64,000 nt of DNA from Sphingomonas sp. TREG-RG-20F-R18-01 (GTDB lineage: Bacteria > Pseudomonadota > Alphaproteobacteria > Sphingomonadales > Sphingomonadaceae): assembly GCF_022662475.1 (NCBI RefSeq), contig NZ_JAKNQQ010000002.1:558001-622000 (forward strand), in the 5' to 3' direction. Below the pieces are notes generated by a model. The model saw only the letters and a program-made list of their open reading frames with translations. It was not told the origin of the DNA and searched no databases. This document shows positions 16,640 to 25,286 of this stretch, one piece after another; positions within the stretch are counted from its first letter, which is position 1, and the number at the start of each line of letters is the position of its first letter. Position numbers and translations under genes: made by a program.

Positions 16640-18019
16640 CTATTCACTAGGGAAGTTTGCTCCTTTGCGATAACCAGTCTTTGCCTGTGACCGATTTGGT
16701 ATGCGCTCAATGATGTCTGCTGCCATCATTTTTCGGAAAACATTTTTTACCTTGTTTTCAGATCCAATAAACGTGATCGCTCTGGCCCGAGCATTATTGA
16801 TTTCGTCATGGTCTTGCAGGTAGCTAATGATGGCTTGCTCTGGTTCCGCCAACTTCTCATGCTTCAACGTCACCAAGACACCATTGTTAATTTGAATGAC
16901 AACTGGATCTTTAAGCTGTAGTTCGCGCATTGCCTCAAATGCAGTGTTGAGGCCCTCTCCGACATCCTTATTTGGCGCGTCGGGAAACTTATTTGCAAGT
17001 CTTACAATCTTTTGATTGCGAGCAAATCGTTCGTCGAGAATATTGTCTACAGTTATATGTGCCGGAAGAGGGCCTGGGCTGTATATTTCAATTCTGTTAT
17101 CAAATATGCGAACGTGGACGTCATCGTTTATACTATAATCACGGTGGATTACTGCGTTTGTTATGATTTCGTGAATAGCATTTCTTGGATATACGACAGC
17201 CTTTAGCCCCGTATCCTTCATAACAGGGATACGTTCCACGGTCTCGACGATTTTATCGACAGCGTCTTTGATTAGAGCCACAGCGCAGCCCTCTATGGTC
17301 GCAGGCTGCCCCTCAAGCGTAGCACGCGTCGGTTCGTCCGATGTCTTATAGCGCGATATCTTAATTGCCGCTTTCGGAAGGACAACTTGCGGTTCTTCCA
17401 AAAAAAGCATTGCTCCTGCAACCGTCGCTTGGTCGTCCCGAATAACTTTCTGTTTTCGGAGCCAAACTTCCGGGTCTGCTTTTGGTATTATAGACTCTAA
17501 AAAGCTTGAGAACGGGTATGATGCAGCAAGTTCAGTCGCAGAGATATCAACCTTCGAATCCTCATACGAGGAGATACCTTTATTAAGCCGTAGTCGCTCC
17601 TGTTTTTCAAAAGTTTCTTGCTTTAAGCTTTGCGCTCCTTTTCGAAGATAAATATCTCCTTGGGTATCTTTCCAGATATACTGGTTTTTAAATATCTCGC
17701 ATGCCAAAACCAATCCGGGATAAGCCTCGCACTTTAAAAACCGATATGAAAACGTCTCTCCCTCGGGAAAGAGGTTTTGTAAAACGGCAATAGTCGAGTT
17801 AGCGTCTTCTTGGTTTGGGAAGCCATCCCAACGGCCGCTTGTAACTTGCGGGTCCTCGATACCAACGTAAACCTCTCCGCCCTCGGCGTTTCCGAGAGCG
17901 CTCAATGCTTTCGATAACTTTGCCGGCTGAATTCTTTTCGATTTAAAGTCAAAGAAATGACTTTCTTGTCGAGCTAGAATTTCGTCAGCTTCTTTCTTAG
18001 TTATGTCAGCACTTTTCAT
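16640..18019 (-). CDS. AT-rich AlbA_2/Schlafen-like ATP-binding protein, horizontally acquired
   Basis: 459 aa. The N-terminal 130 residues look like an AlbA_2 (Schlafen AAA-like) domain: ESHFFDFKSKRIQPAKLSKALSAL with the ALGNAEGGEVYVGIED pocket strand. Around residues 255-340 is an HATPase-like C-terminal module with YPRNAIHEIITNAVIHRDYS, VHVRIFDNRIEIYSPGPLP and DVGEGLNTAFEAM. A winged-helix-like tail follows (AIISYLQDHDEINNARARAI). Its base use is strikingly AT-rich next to both neighbours, with AGA, TTA and ATA codons that are rare elsewhere. The ATG overlaps the nrdB stop by one base (TAATG). Related proteins are described as regulators and occur in phage-defence islands, but this gene stands alone, so a defence role is only inference. 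Confidence 0.85.
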   Translation of the reverse strand: MKSADITKKEADEILARQESHFFDFKSKRIQPAKLSKALSALGNAEGGEVYVGIEDPQVTSGRWDGFPNQEDANSTIAVLQNLFPEGETFSYRFLKCEAYPGLVLACEIFKNQYIWKDTQGDIYLRKGAQSLKQETFEKQERLRLNKGISSYEDSKVDISATELAASYPFSSFLESIIPKADPEVWLRKQKVIRDDQATVAGAMLFLEEPQVVLPKAAIKISRYKTSDEPTRATLEGQPATIEGCAVALIKDAVDKIVETVERIPVMKDTGLKAVVYPRNAIHEIITNAVIHRDYSINDDVHVRIFDNRIEIYSPGPLPAHITVDNILDERFARNQKIVRLANKFPDAPNKDVGEGLNTAFEAMRELQLKDPVVIQINNGVLVTLKHEKLAEPEQAIISYLQDHDEINNARARAITFIGSENKVKNVFRKMMAADIIERIPNRSQAKTGYRKGANFPSE

Positions 18020-19083
18020 TATTCAGCTGCCACGCCAGCCCGCGAGAACATATCCCCCGCGTCCGAATCCTCGTTCGCCGAGAACAGCTCGACCGGCCCG
18101 GCCTTCGCCTTCTGGCGCTTGTCGAACCCGTCCCACACCTCGTTCCAGTTGCCGCGCGTCGCTGCCTTCGAATATTCGGTCGCGCGCTGTTCGAAGAAGT
18201 TGGCGTGCTCGACGCCGTTGAGCATCGGCGCGAGCCACGGCAGCGGGTGTTCGTCGATCATGTAGATCGGCTTCATGCCGAGCTGCCCCAGCCGCCAGTC
18301 GGCGATGTAGCGGATGTACTTCTTGATTTCCTTGGGCGTCATCCCGTTGACCGGGCCCATCTCGAACGCGAGGTCGATGAAATTGTCCTCGAGCCGGACA
18401 GTGTGCTGGCACATGTCGGCAATGTCGTCGCGCACCGACTTGGTCATGCAGTCGCGTTCCGCGCAGAAGGCGTGGAACAGCTTGATGATCCCCTCGCAAT
18501 GCAGCGATTCGTCCCGGATCGACCAGGTGACGATCTGCCCCATGCCCTTCATCTTGTTGAAGCGCGGGAAGTTCATCAGCATCGCGAACGACGCGAACAG
18601 CTGCAGCCCCTCGGTAAAGCCACCGAACATCGCGAGCGTCTTGGCGATGTCCTCGTCCGAATCGACGCCGAACGTCTGCAGGTAATCGTGCTTGTCCTTC
18701 ATCTCGCTATATTCGAGGAAGGCGCCATACTCGCTCTCGGGCATGCCGATCGTGTCGAGCAGATGGCTGTAGGCGGCGATGTGCACCGTCTCCATATTGC
18801 TGAACGCCGCCAGCATCATCTTGATCTCGGTCGGCTTGAAGATGCGGCCGTATTTCTCGTGATAGCAATCCTGCACCTCGACGTCCGCCTGGGTGAAGAA
18901 GCGAAAGATCTGCGTCAGCAGGTTGCGCTCATGGTCGCTGAGCTTCTGCGCCCAGTCGCGGCAATCCTCGCCCAAGGGCACTTCCTCGGGCATCCAGTGG
19001 ATCTGCTGCTGGCGCTTCCAGAAGTCGAACGCCCAGGGGTATTCGAACGGCTTATACTGCTTGCGGGCTTCGGTGAGGGACAT
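18019..19083 (-). CDS. nrdB: class Ia ribonucleotide reductase, small (beta) subunit
   Basis: 354 aa from the ATG at 19083, preceded by GGAG at a good distance. It carries the di-iron/tyrosyl-radical centre that supplies the radical to NrdA for making deoxynucleotides. Visible: YPWAFDFWKRQQQIHWMPEEV, the iron-ligand helices with DVEVQDCYHEKYGRIFKPTE and METVHIAAYSHLLD, and the second ligand set SIRDESLHCEGIIKLFHAF. The tail DMFSRAGVAAE is followed at once by the AT-rich gene. The large subunit gene nrdA lies about 13.5 kb away on the same strand rather than adjacent. Confidence 0.96.
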   Translation of the reverse strand: MSLTEARKQYKPFEYPWAFDFWKRQQQIHWMPEEVPLGEDCRDWAQKLSDHERNLLTQIFRFFTQADVEVQDCYHEKYGRIFKPTEIKMMLAAFSNMETVHIAAYSHLLDTIGMPESEYGAFLEYSEMKDKHDYLQTFGVDSDEDIAKTLAMFGGFTEGLQLFASFAMLMNFPRFNKMKGMGQIVTWSIRDESLHCEGIIKLFHAFCAERDCMTKSVRDDIADMCQHTVRLEDNFIDLAFEMGPVNGMTPKEIKKYIRYIADWRLGQLGMKPIYMIDEHPLPWLAPMLNGVEHANFFEQRATEYSKAATRGNWNEVWDGFDKRQKAKAGPVELFSANEDSDAGDMFSRAGVAAE

Positions 19084-19180
19084 GGGGGCTACTCCGGAAC
19101 AAAAAGGGAAAACAAGGGTGGCATGGGGCAACGCAGAAAGGAAGCGGTGACGGGGTCACGGAGCCAGAAGGGGCGGACCG

Positions 19181-19381
19181 TCACGCCGCAACGCTCCAGC
19201 GCCACATCGCGCTTGCCGACATGATCAGCACGATGCCCAGCGCAAGCGCCATGATCCCGACCATCCGGAACGCATAGACCTTGCCCTCGCCAGCCGGGCG
19301 CAGCAGCGCGAGCAGCAGGCCTGCGCCGATCACGGTGAACACCGCCGCTACCACATACATGATCGCGATCGCCATGGTCAT
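19181..19381 (-). CDS. small two-helix membrane protein
   Basis: 66 aa with two hydrophobic segments (IAIMYVVAAVFTVIGAGLLLALL and VGIMALALGIVLIMSASAM in parts) joined by a short basic loop containing RPAGEGKVYAFR. Its ATG overlaps the stop of the upstream lipoprotein gene (ATGA at 19378-19381), so the two form a translationally coupled pair. No family recognised. The tight overlap and host-like codons are the main reasons to believe it. Confidence 0.55.
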   Translation of the reverse strand: MTMAIAIMYVVAAVFTVIGAGLLLALLRPAGEGKVYAFRMVGIMALALGIVLIMSASAMWRWSVAA

Positions 19382-19683
19382 CGCCTCACCACTCGCGTGA
19401 CATAGACCGTGCGCGTGCGGTGCGAGCCGACGCCGAGGAAGACGATCCCGACGAAATAGCCGAAATCATACCAGCCGCCGTCGTTGGGGACGGCGTAGAC
19501 CGCCACGTCGGGAACGAACAGCGACACCACCCAGGCGACCGGGAAGATGAAGCCGTGCCACACGCCGAGCAAGAAGCCAGGGGCCGCCGGCGCGATCGCG
19601 CCCGCTGCCTGGTGCGCGCATCCGCCGAGCAGGAGCGCCGCCGCGATCGCCAGGCCGGCGACGCCGGATCGCGTCATCTTCAT
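19378..19683 (-). CDS. small membrane-anchored lipoprotein
   Basis: 101 aa. The N-terminus MKMTRSGVAGLAIAAALLLG ends in a lipobox (LLGGC, Cys near residue 22). A hydrophobic stretch follows (GFLLGVWHGFIFPVAWVVSLF) and then NDGGWYDFGYFVGIVFLG, an arrangement common in small sphingomonad envelope proteins. A second Met at residue 3 is an alternative start. It overlaps the two-helix protein gene by 4 bp and is divergent from the DUF2171 gene. Function unknown. Confidence 0.65.
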   Translation of the reverse strand: MKMTRSGVAGLAIAAALLLGGCAHQAAGAIAPAAPGFLLGVWHGFIFPVAWVVSLFVPDVAVYAVPNDGGWYDFGYFVGIVFLGVGSHRTRTVYVTRVVRR

Positions 19684-19754
19684 GCGATGGCCCTTGCATC
19701 GAATCGGTCGGGCGCGCGTTGGGGATCCGCAACCGTAACGAAGGAGCTACCATC

Positions 19755-20015
19755 ATGGTCGACGCATCGCAGATTCAAGAACATGCCGAAGTCATCGGCG
19801 CAGACGGCGTCCATGTCGGCACGGTCGACCACGTCGAGGGTGGCCGCATCAAGCTGACCAAGAAGGACTCGGGCGCGCAAGTCAACGAGGGTACCGGCAG
19901 CCATGAAGGCCATCATCACTTCATCTCGCTCGGCCTGGTCGCCGATGTCGAGGACGGCAAGGTCCGCCTCAGCGCGAATGCCGACGTCGCCGTGACGTTC
20001 GAAGAAGAAAAGTAA
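19755..20015 (+). CDS. DUF2171-domain protein
   Basis: 86 aa from the ATG at 19755, preceded by AAGGAG; similarity begins here rather than at the earlier in-frame start. The text ADGVHVGTVDHVEGGRIKLTK followed by HHHFISLGLVADVEDGKVRL is the DUF2171 pattern, a PRC-barrel-like small beta protein usually found in stress-tolerant bacteria. A role in general stress is often assumed for the family. No EcfG promoter was found in front of this copy. A terminator follows. Confidence 0.8.
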   Translation: MVDASQIQEHAEVIGADGVHVGTVDHVEGGRIKLTKKDSGAQVNEGTGSHEGHHHFISLGLVADVEDGKVRLSANADVAVTFEEEK

Positions 20016-20052
20016 CGGCGGCTGGCCCGCGCACGCCGCACGGGTCCGCACG

Positions 20053-20083
20053 AAAAGGGCATCGCTCATGCGGTGCCCTTTTT
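20053..20083 (+). terminator. terminator after the DUF2171 gene
   Basis: AAAAGGGCA pairs with TGCCCTTTTT across a short loop, giving a classic rho-independent hairpin with a T tail 38 bp after the stop. Confidence 0.8.
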
Positions 20084-20657
20084 CTTGCCAGACACGCCGC
20101 CCGACACGATCGACGCACGGATGCTCTCGTTCTTGCAGGCGTCGTATCCGTGGGAAGCGGCAGCAGCAGTCACCCCAATATCCTTCGATCTCGGCCGCCT
20201 GCCAGATGCCACAAGGGCAGGGGCATCAGCGCGCACGTTTGATGTGCCATCGACAGCAGCAGACACCCGTCCCACAAAACCCGCATCGCATAGCCGGTAC
20301 GCCGATGCCCGATGCACTTGTCTTCTCCGAATACCGCGCCGTCCGGGCATTACCCGGCGGTTTCCCGCACGCGGGACTCCCCCGGATCGACCGTGTCCCA
20401 GACGTATCGGATCGTACCGTGCTGCGCCACCGCTAACTTATCGAACTGTTCATAAAAGCGCGGTGGATGCGCAACGGGTAGTGTTACCCCGGCACGCGAG
20501 ATACAAGATCGGCTACCGTCCGATGGGCCGCCGTTCGCGCGCGTCGTGGCCATGCGGCATTGCCGGGCCGGTTGCGGGCGAGGCAGGGCGCGGGCATGCG
20601 ACCGCCTTCGGCCGTGCCCGGCCGTACCTGGTCTGGGTCATCGACGGATGACGCGCT
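20084..20657. other. 574-bp stretch without a convincing gene
   Basis: Frames are open on both strands but are rich in Arg/Pro/Thr and unlike the proteins around them. The best candidate is a minus-strand frame of 67 codons (20350-20553) whose second half reads FYEQFDKLAVAQHGTIRYVW and has normal composition; its start is unclear. This may be the relic of a gene. Confidence 0.35.
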
Positions 20658-22100
20658 TCAGTGCGACTGTCGCGTAGCGTCCTCGACCGTCACACCGCCG
20701 CCGACCGCCTGATATAGCGCGACCGTATCCGCCAGCCGGGCGGCGCGCGCCTGGAGCAGCAATGCGGTCGATTGTGCGCTCGCGGTCGTCGCGTTGAAGA
20801 CGGTCAGCGTGCCAACCCCGCCCAGCGACAGCTGGCGACGGGTGAAGACGAGGTTCTGCGTCGCCGCGTCGTTCGCGCGAGTCGCCGCATCGAGCGCGGC
20901 GGCATCGGTGCGCAGCCCGGACAGGCTGTCCGCGACGTCCGCGAATGCCTGCAGCGCGGCACTGCGATATTGCGCCTTGGCGCCGTCCAGCGCCGCCTCG
21001 GCCGCGCGCTGTTGCCCGCGCAGCGCGCCGGCGTGGAAGATCGGCTGCGTCACCCCGCCGATCAACGCCCAGAACGGATTGCCGCTGGCGAACAACCCGC
21101 CGAAATCCACCGCGTTGCTACCCCCGGTCGCGGTCAGCAAGATATTGGGCAGCCGTGCCGCGATCGCGACGCCGAGATCGGCGCCGGCGCCGCGCATCTG
21201 CGCTTCGGCTGCGCGAACGTCGGGGCGCGCGGCGACGATCTGCGCGGGCAGGCCGACCGGCAGCGTCGCTGGAAGCGCCAGCGCGTCCAGCCGTGGCAGT
21301 TCAGGCAAAGGCGCGCCGGGCGCGACTCCGAGCAGCAGCGCGATCAGGGTCCGCTGATGATCGCGCTGGCGAATCAGCGGGGGCAACGCGGCCTCGGCGG
21401 TCGACAGCACGGTCTGTTGCGCGGCGACGTCCGCCGCGCCGATATCCCCCAGCGCCTGGCGGCGTTGCAACAGTTGCAGGATGTCGCGGTTGCCGGAGAC
21501 GCTGCTGGCGGCGGCGTCGATCTGCGCGGCGAGCGAGGCCTGCTGGATCACCGCGAGGACGAGATTGCTGACCACCGTCGTCCGCGCCGCCAGCAGGCGG
21601 TTGGCGGCGACCTCCGCCGCGGCGCGGGCGGAGCGGCTGCGGTTGCGCTGCAGCCCGAACAGGTCGAGCGGATAGGTGACCGAGACCTGCGCGGTATGGA
21701 GCGTGTAGAGGTTCTGGTTCTGGTCCGCGAGCGGGCTTTGCAGCGCGTTCGACACGCGTGCGCGCTCGACCTGATAGGAGGCATCGACCTGCGGCTTGCC
21801 AGCCGCGGCGGTCACGACCAGCTGCGCGCGGGCCTGCCGGAGCGTGGCGTCGGCGACCGCCAGATCGTTGTTGGCCGCCAGCGCGCGCGCGACCAACGCG
21901 TCGAGCGCCGGGTTCCGGAAGGCATGCCACCAGGCTGCGTCGAGGCTTGCCCCCGGCGCGATCGTCTGCGCCGGGCCATGTGTCGGCGCGATCTGCTCGG
22001 GCGCTACGGCGGGGGCCATCGACAGCGCGGTGGTCGGATGCTGCGGACCGACCGTGCAGCCGATCAGCAACAACGGCGCAGCGAGCGTGACACGCTTCAT
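20658..22100 (-). CDS. outer membrane efflux lipoprotein, TolC/NodT family (CzcC-like)
   Basis: 480 aa from the ATG at 22100, which overlaps the pump stop (ATGA at 22097-22100). A lipobox is seen at MKRVTLAAPLLLIGC, so it is acylated, as in the NodT branch. The repeated coiled helices of the family are clear: WWHAFRNPALDALVARALAANNDLAVADA, VTYPLDLFGLQRN, RRQALGDIGAADVAAQQTVL, and in the second half FWALIGGVTQPIFHAG and RRQLSLGGVGTLTVFNATTA (in parts). It forms the outer channel of the tripartite exporter. It is the last gene of a three-gene operon with the adaptor and the RND pump. Confidence 0.92.
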   Translation of the reverse strand: MKRVTLAAPLLLIGCTVGPQHPTTALSMAPAVAPEQIAPTHGPAQTIAPGASLDAAWWHAFRNPALDALVARALAANNDLAVADATLRQARAQLVVTAAAGKPQVDASYQVERARVSNALQSPLADQNQNLYTLHTAQVSVTYPLDLFGLQRNRSRSARAAAEVAANRLLAARTTVVSNLVLAVIQQASLAAQIDAAASSVSGNRDILQLLQRRQALGDIGAADVAAQQTVLSTAEAALPPLIRQRDHQRTLIALLLGVAPGAPLPELPRLDALALPATLPVGLPAQIVAARPDVRAAEAQMRGAGADLGVAIAARLPNILLTATGGSNAVDFGGLFASGNPFWALIGGVTQPIFHAGALRGQQRAAEAALDGAKAQYRSAALQAFADVADSLSGLRTDAAALDAATRANDAATQNLVFTRRQLSLGGVGTLTVFNATTASAQSTALLLQARAARLADTVALYQAVGGGVTVEDATRQSH

Positions 22101-25100
22101 GCCGGTTCTCCCTGCGGGATGGCGGGATGCGGGCGGTGCCCGACGTCGCGCCCGTGCGCGCCGCGATCCTCCGGGCCGACGTGGCGCGAGAAACGCCCGA
22201 TCAGCACCGGCAGCACCAGCAGGATCAGGATCGGCGCGAGCCCCATCCCGCCGACCACGACGAGCGCGAGCGGCTTCTGCACCTGGCTTCCGATGCCCGA
22301 CGAGACGGCGGCGGGAAGCAGCCCGATCGCAGCCGCAAGGCACGTCATCACGACCGGACGCAGGCTCGTCTGGACGGTGCCCGCGATCGCGGCGTCGCGG
22401 TCGAACCCCTGGTCGATATGCTGGTTGAAGGTCGTTACCACCAGAATACCGTCCATCACCGCGATCCCGAACAGCGCGACGAAACCGATCGCCGCCGAGA
22501 TGCTGAACGCGGTCCCGGTCAGCGCGAGCGCGAGCACACCGCCGATGATCGCCATAGGGATCACGCTGAAGCTGAGCAGCGTGTCACGCACCGAGGAGAA
22601 GTTGGCGTAGAGCAGCACCAGGATCAGCGCGAGGCTGATCGGAACGACCACCTCGAGCCGGTTGACCGCGCTCGTCAGGCTGCCGAGCTCGCCCGCCCAT
22701 TCGAGGCTGTAGCCGGGCGGAAGCGTGACGTTCCTGGCGATCCGCGCCTGCACCTCGTCCACCGTGCCGCCGAGATCGCGCCCGCGGACGCTGAACTTGA
22801 TCGGGACGTAGCGTTCCTGATGCTCGCGGTAGATGAACGACGCGCCGGTGGTCAGGCGGACCTTGGCGACTTCGGACAGCGGCACCTGGATCGACGCGGT
22901 CCCGGTCGGCGACGGCGCGCCGATCGTGATCCGGCGCAGCGCCTCGAGGCTGTCGCGTTGCGCGTCCTTCAATCGCACGACGATCGGGAAGTGCCGGTCG
23001 GTCCCCCGCTCGTACAGGTCGCCGCTGCTCTGCCCGCCGATCGACGCCGCGACCGCGGTGTTGATGTCGTCGGGCGTCAGGCCATAGCGTGCCGCCGCGC
23101 CGCGATCGATGTCGATCTGGACGGTCGGCTGACCGAGCGAGTTGGAGATGCCGAGATCGGCGACGCCGCGGACCTTGGCCATCTGGTCGCGGATCTGCTC
23201 GGCGATATGCTGGAGCGTCGCGAGGTCGGGGCCGAACACCTTGACCGAATTGGCACCCTTCACACCCGACGAGGCTTCCTCGACATTGTCCTGGATATAT
23301 TGCGAGAATTCAAAGTCGACGCCGGGGAAACGCGCCTGCAACCGGTATTGCAGCTCGGCGGTCAGCGTTTCCTTGGTCACGCCCGCGGGCCATTGGTCGG
23401 CGGGCTTGAGCGGCGTGTAGAATTCGGCGTTGAAGAAGCCGGTCGCGTCGGTCCCGTCATCGGGGCGGCCATGCGTCGAGATGACGCGCTGGACCTCGGG
23501 ATAGGCGGCGATCATGTCGCGGATCGCGTTGACCGACGGCTGCCCCGCCTCGAGCGAGATCGACCCGGGCAGCGACGCGCGGATGTAGAGATTGCCTTCC
23601 TCGAGATGCGGAAGGAATTCGATCCCGAGCGAGCGCATCCCCACCAGTGCGGTGACGAGCAACAGCGCCGCACCCCCGAGCGTGACGATCCGGTTCGACA
23701 AGGCGAAGGCGGCGGCGGGTTCGTAGATCGCGCGCAGCTTGCGCACGACCCAGGTCTCGACCTCGTCGAGCGAGTCGGGGAGGAGCAAGGCGGACAGCAC
23801 CGGCGACACGGTGAAGGTCGCGATCAGCCCGCCCGCGATCGCATAGGCATAGGTCTTCGCCATCGGGCCGAAGATGTGCCCCTCGACCCCGGTCAGCGTG
23901 AACAAAGGGATGAAGCTCGCGATAATGATCGCGGCGGCGAAGAAGATCCCGCGGCTGACTTCGCTCGATCCGTGCAGGATCGCGGAGAAGCGGCTTGCCG
24001 GGGTGGCGTGGCCATGCCCGCTTTCGATCGCGGCGGAACGTTCGACCATGTGGCGGAAGATGTTCTCGACCATGATGACGCTGGCATCCACCACCAGCCC
24101 GAAATCGAGCGCGCCGAGCGACAGCAGGTTGGCGGATTCGCCCTGCACCGTCAGGATCAGCACCGCGAACGCCAGCGCGAACGGGATGGTCAGCGCGACG
24201 ATCACCGCGCTGCGCAGGTTGCCGAGGAACAGCCACTGGAGCACGAAGATCAGCAGGATCCCCTCGACCAGATTGTGCATCACGGTGTGCGTGGTGACAC
24301 CGATCAGCTCGGAGCGGTCATAGATCCGCTCGAGCTTGACCCCCGGCGGCAGGATGCCGGATGCGTTGATCGTCTCGACCTCTTTCTGGACCGCGTTGAT
24401 CGTCGGCATCGATTGCGCGCCGCGCTGCATCAGCACGATGCCCATGACGATGTCGTCGTCCGCGCCTTCACCCGCGATGCCGAGCCGCGGGGCATTGCCG
24501 ATCCGCAGCGTTGCGACGTCCTTGACCAGCACCGGGTTGCCCGCATTGGTCGTGACGAGCGCGTTGCGGATCGCGTCGGTCGACTGGATCAGCCCGACCC
24601 CGCGGACGATCGCCGCCTGCGACCCGAAGTTGATCGTCTGCGCGCCGACGTTGCTGTCGCCCTTGCTGATCGCGGCGAGCACCTGCGAGACGGTCACGCC
24701 GTGCGCGACCATCCGGTCGTTGTCGACCACCACCTCATAGGTGCGCAACTTGCCGCCCCAGCCGGTCACGTCCGCGACGCCCGGGATGCGCTTGAACCGG
24801 CGTTGCAGCACCCAGTCCTGCAACGTCTTGAGGTCCATCACCGAATAGCCCTTGGGCGCGGAGATGCGGTAGCGGTAGATTTCGCCGATCGGGCTGGTGG
24901 GGGAGATCTGCGGCTGCGCGCCGCCGGGCAGGTTGCCGAGCTGCGACAGACGCCCGAGCACGCGCTGCTCGGCTTCGGCGAAGGTGTAATCGTAGCTGAA
25001 CTGGATCCGCACGTCGGACAGGCCGAACAGCGAGATCGAGCGGACCGAGGTGATGTGCGGCACGCCCGCCATCGCGACCTCGACCGGGATCGTGACGTTG

Positions 25101-25285
25101 CGCTCCATCTCCTCCGCCGAGACGCCGTTGCTCTGCGTCAGCACCTCGACCATCGGCGGGACCGGGTCGGGATAGGCCTCGATGTTGAGATTGTAGAAGG
25201 CGATCCCGCCGGCCAGGATCAGCCCGACCAGCATCATGAGCACGAGGATGCGCTGGCGCAGCGCAAAGCCGACGATGCCGTTCAC
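22097..25285 (-). CDS. czcA: heavy-metal efflux RND pump, CzcA-type
   Basis: 1062 aa from a GTG at 25285, one base past the stop of the adaptor gene. It is an inner-membrane proton/metal antiporter with twelve helices and two large periplasmic loops. Signatures: NIEAYPDPVPPMVEVLTQS after helix 1, TSPIGEIYRYRI, and the HME-RND motif ALDFGLVVDASVIMVENIFR in helix 4, whose DFG..VDA/G form is associated with divalent metals (Zn, Co, Cd, Ni) rather than copper or silver. Ion choice is inferred from this motif only. Conserved EVSRGIFFAAAIIIASFIPLF follows. It is coexpressed with the adaptor and the NodT channel. Confidence 0.9.
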   Translation of the reverse strand: MNGIVGFALRQRILVLMMLVGLILAGGIAFYNLNIEAYPDPVPPMVEVLTQSNGVSAEEMERNVTIPVEVAMAGVPHITSVRSISLFGLSDVRIQFSYDYTFAEAEQRVLGRLSQLGNLPGGAQPQISPTSPIGEIYRYRISAPKGYSVMDLKTLQDWVLQRRFKRIPGVADVTGWGGKLRTYEVVVDNDRMVAHGVTVSQVLAAISKGDSNVGAQTINFGSQAAIVRGVGLIQSTDAIRNALVTTNAGNPVLVKDVATLRIGNAPRLGIAGEGADDDIVMGIVLMQRGAQSMPTINAVQKEVETINASGILPPGVKLERIYDRSELIGVTTHTVMHNLVEGILLIFVLQWLFLGNLRSAVIVALTIPFALAFAVLILTVQGESANLLSLGALDFGLVVDASVIMVENIFRHMVERSAAIESGHGHATPASRFSAILHGSSEVSRGIFFAAAIIIASFIPLFTLTGVEGHIFGPMAKTYAYAIAGGLIATFTVSPVLSALLLPDSLDEVETWVVRKLRAIYEPAAAFALSNRIVTLGGAALLLVTALVGMRSLGIEFLPHLEEGNLYIRASLPGSISLEAGQPSVNAIRDMIAAYPEVQRVISTHGRPDDGTDATGFFNAEFYTPLKPADQWPAGVTKETLTAELQYRLQARFPGVDFEFSQYIQDNVEEASSGVKGANSVKVFGPDLATLQHIAEQIRDQMAKVRGVADLGISNSLGQPTVQIDIDRGAAARYGLTPDDINTAVAASIGGQSSGDLYERGTDRHFPIVVRLKDAQRDSLEALRRITIGAPSPTGTASIQVPLSEVAKVRLTTGASFIYREHQERYVPIKFSVRGRDLGGTVDEVQARIARNVTLPPGYSLEWAGELGSLTSAVNRLEVVVPISLALILVLLYANFSSVRDTLLSFSVIPMAIIGGVLALALTGTAFSISAAIGFVALFGIAVMDGILVVTTFNQHIDQGFDRDAAIAGTVQTSLRPVVMTCLAAAIGLLPAAVSSGIGSQVQKPLALVVVGGMGLAPILILLVLPVLIGRFSRHVGPEDRGAHGRDVGHRPHPAIPQGEPA

Positions 25286-25286
25286 G

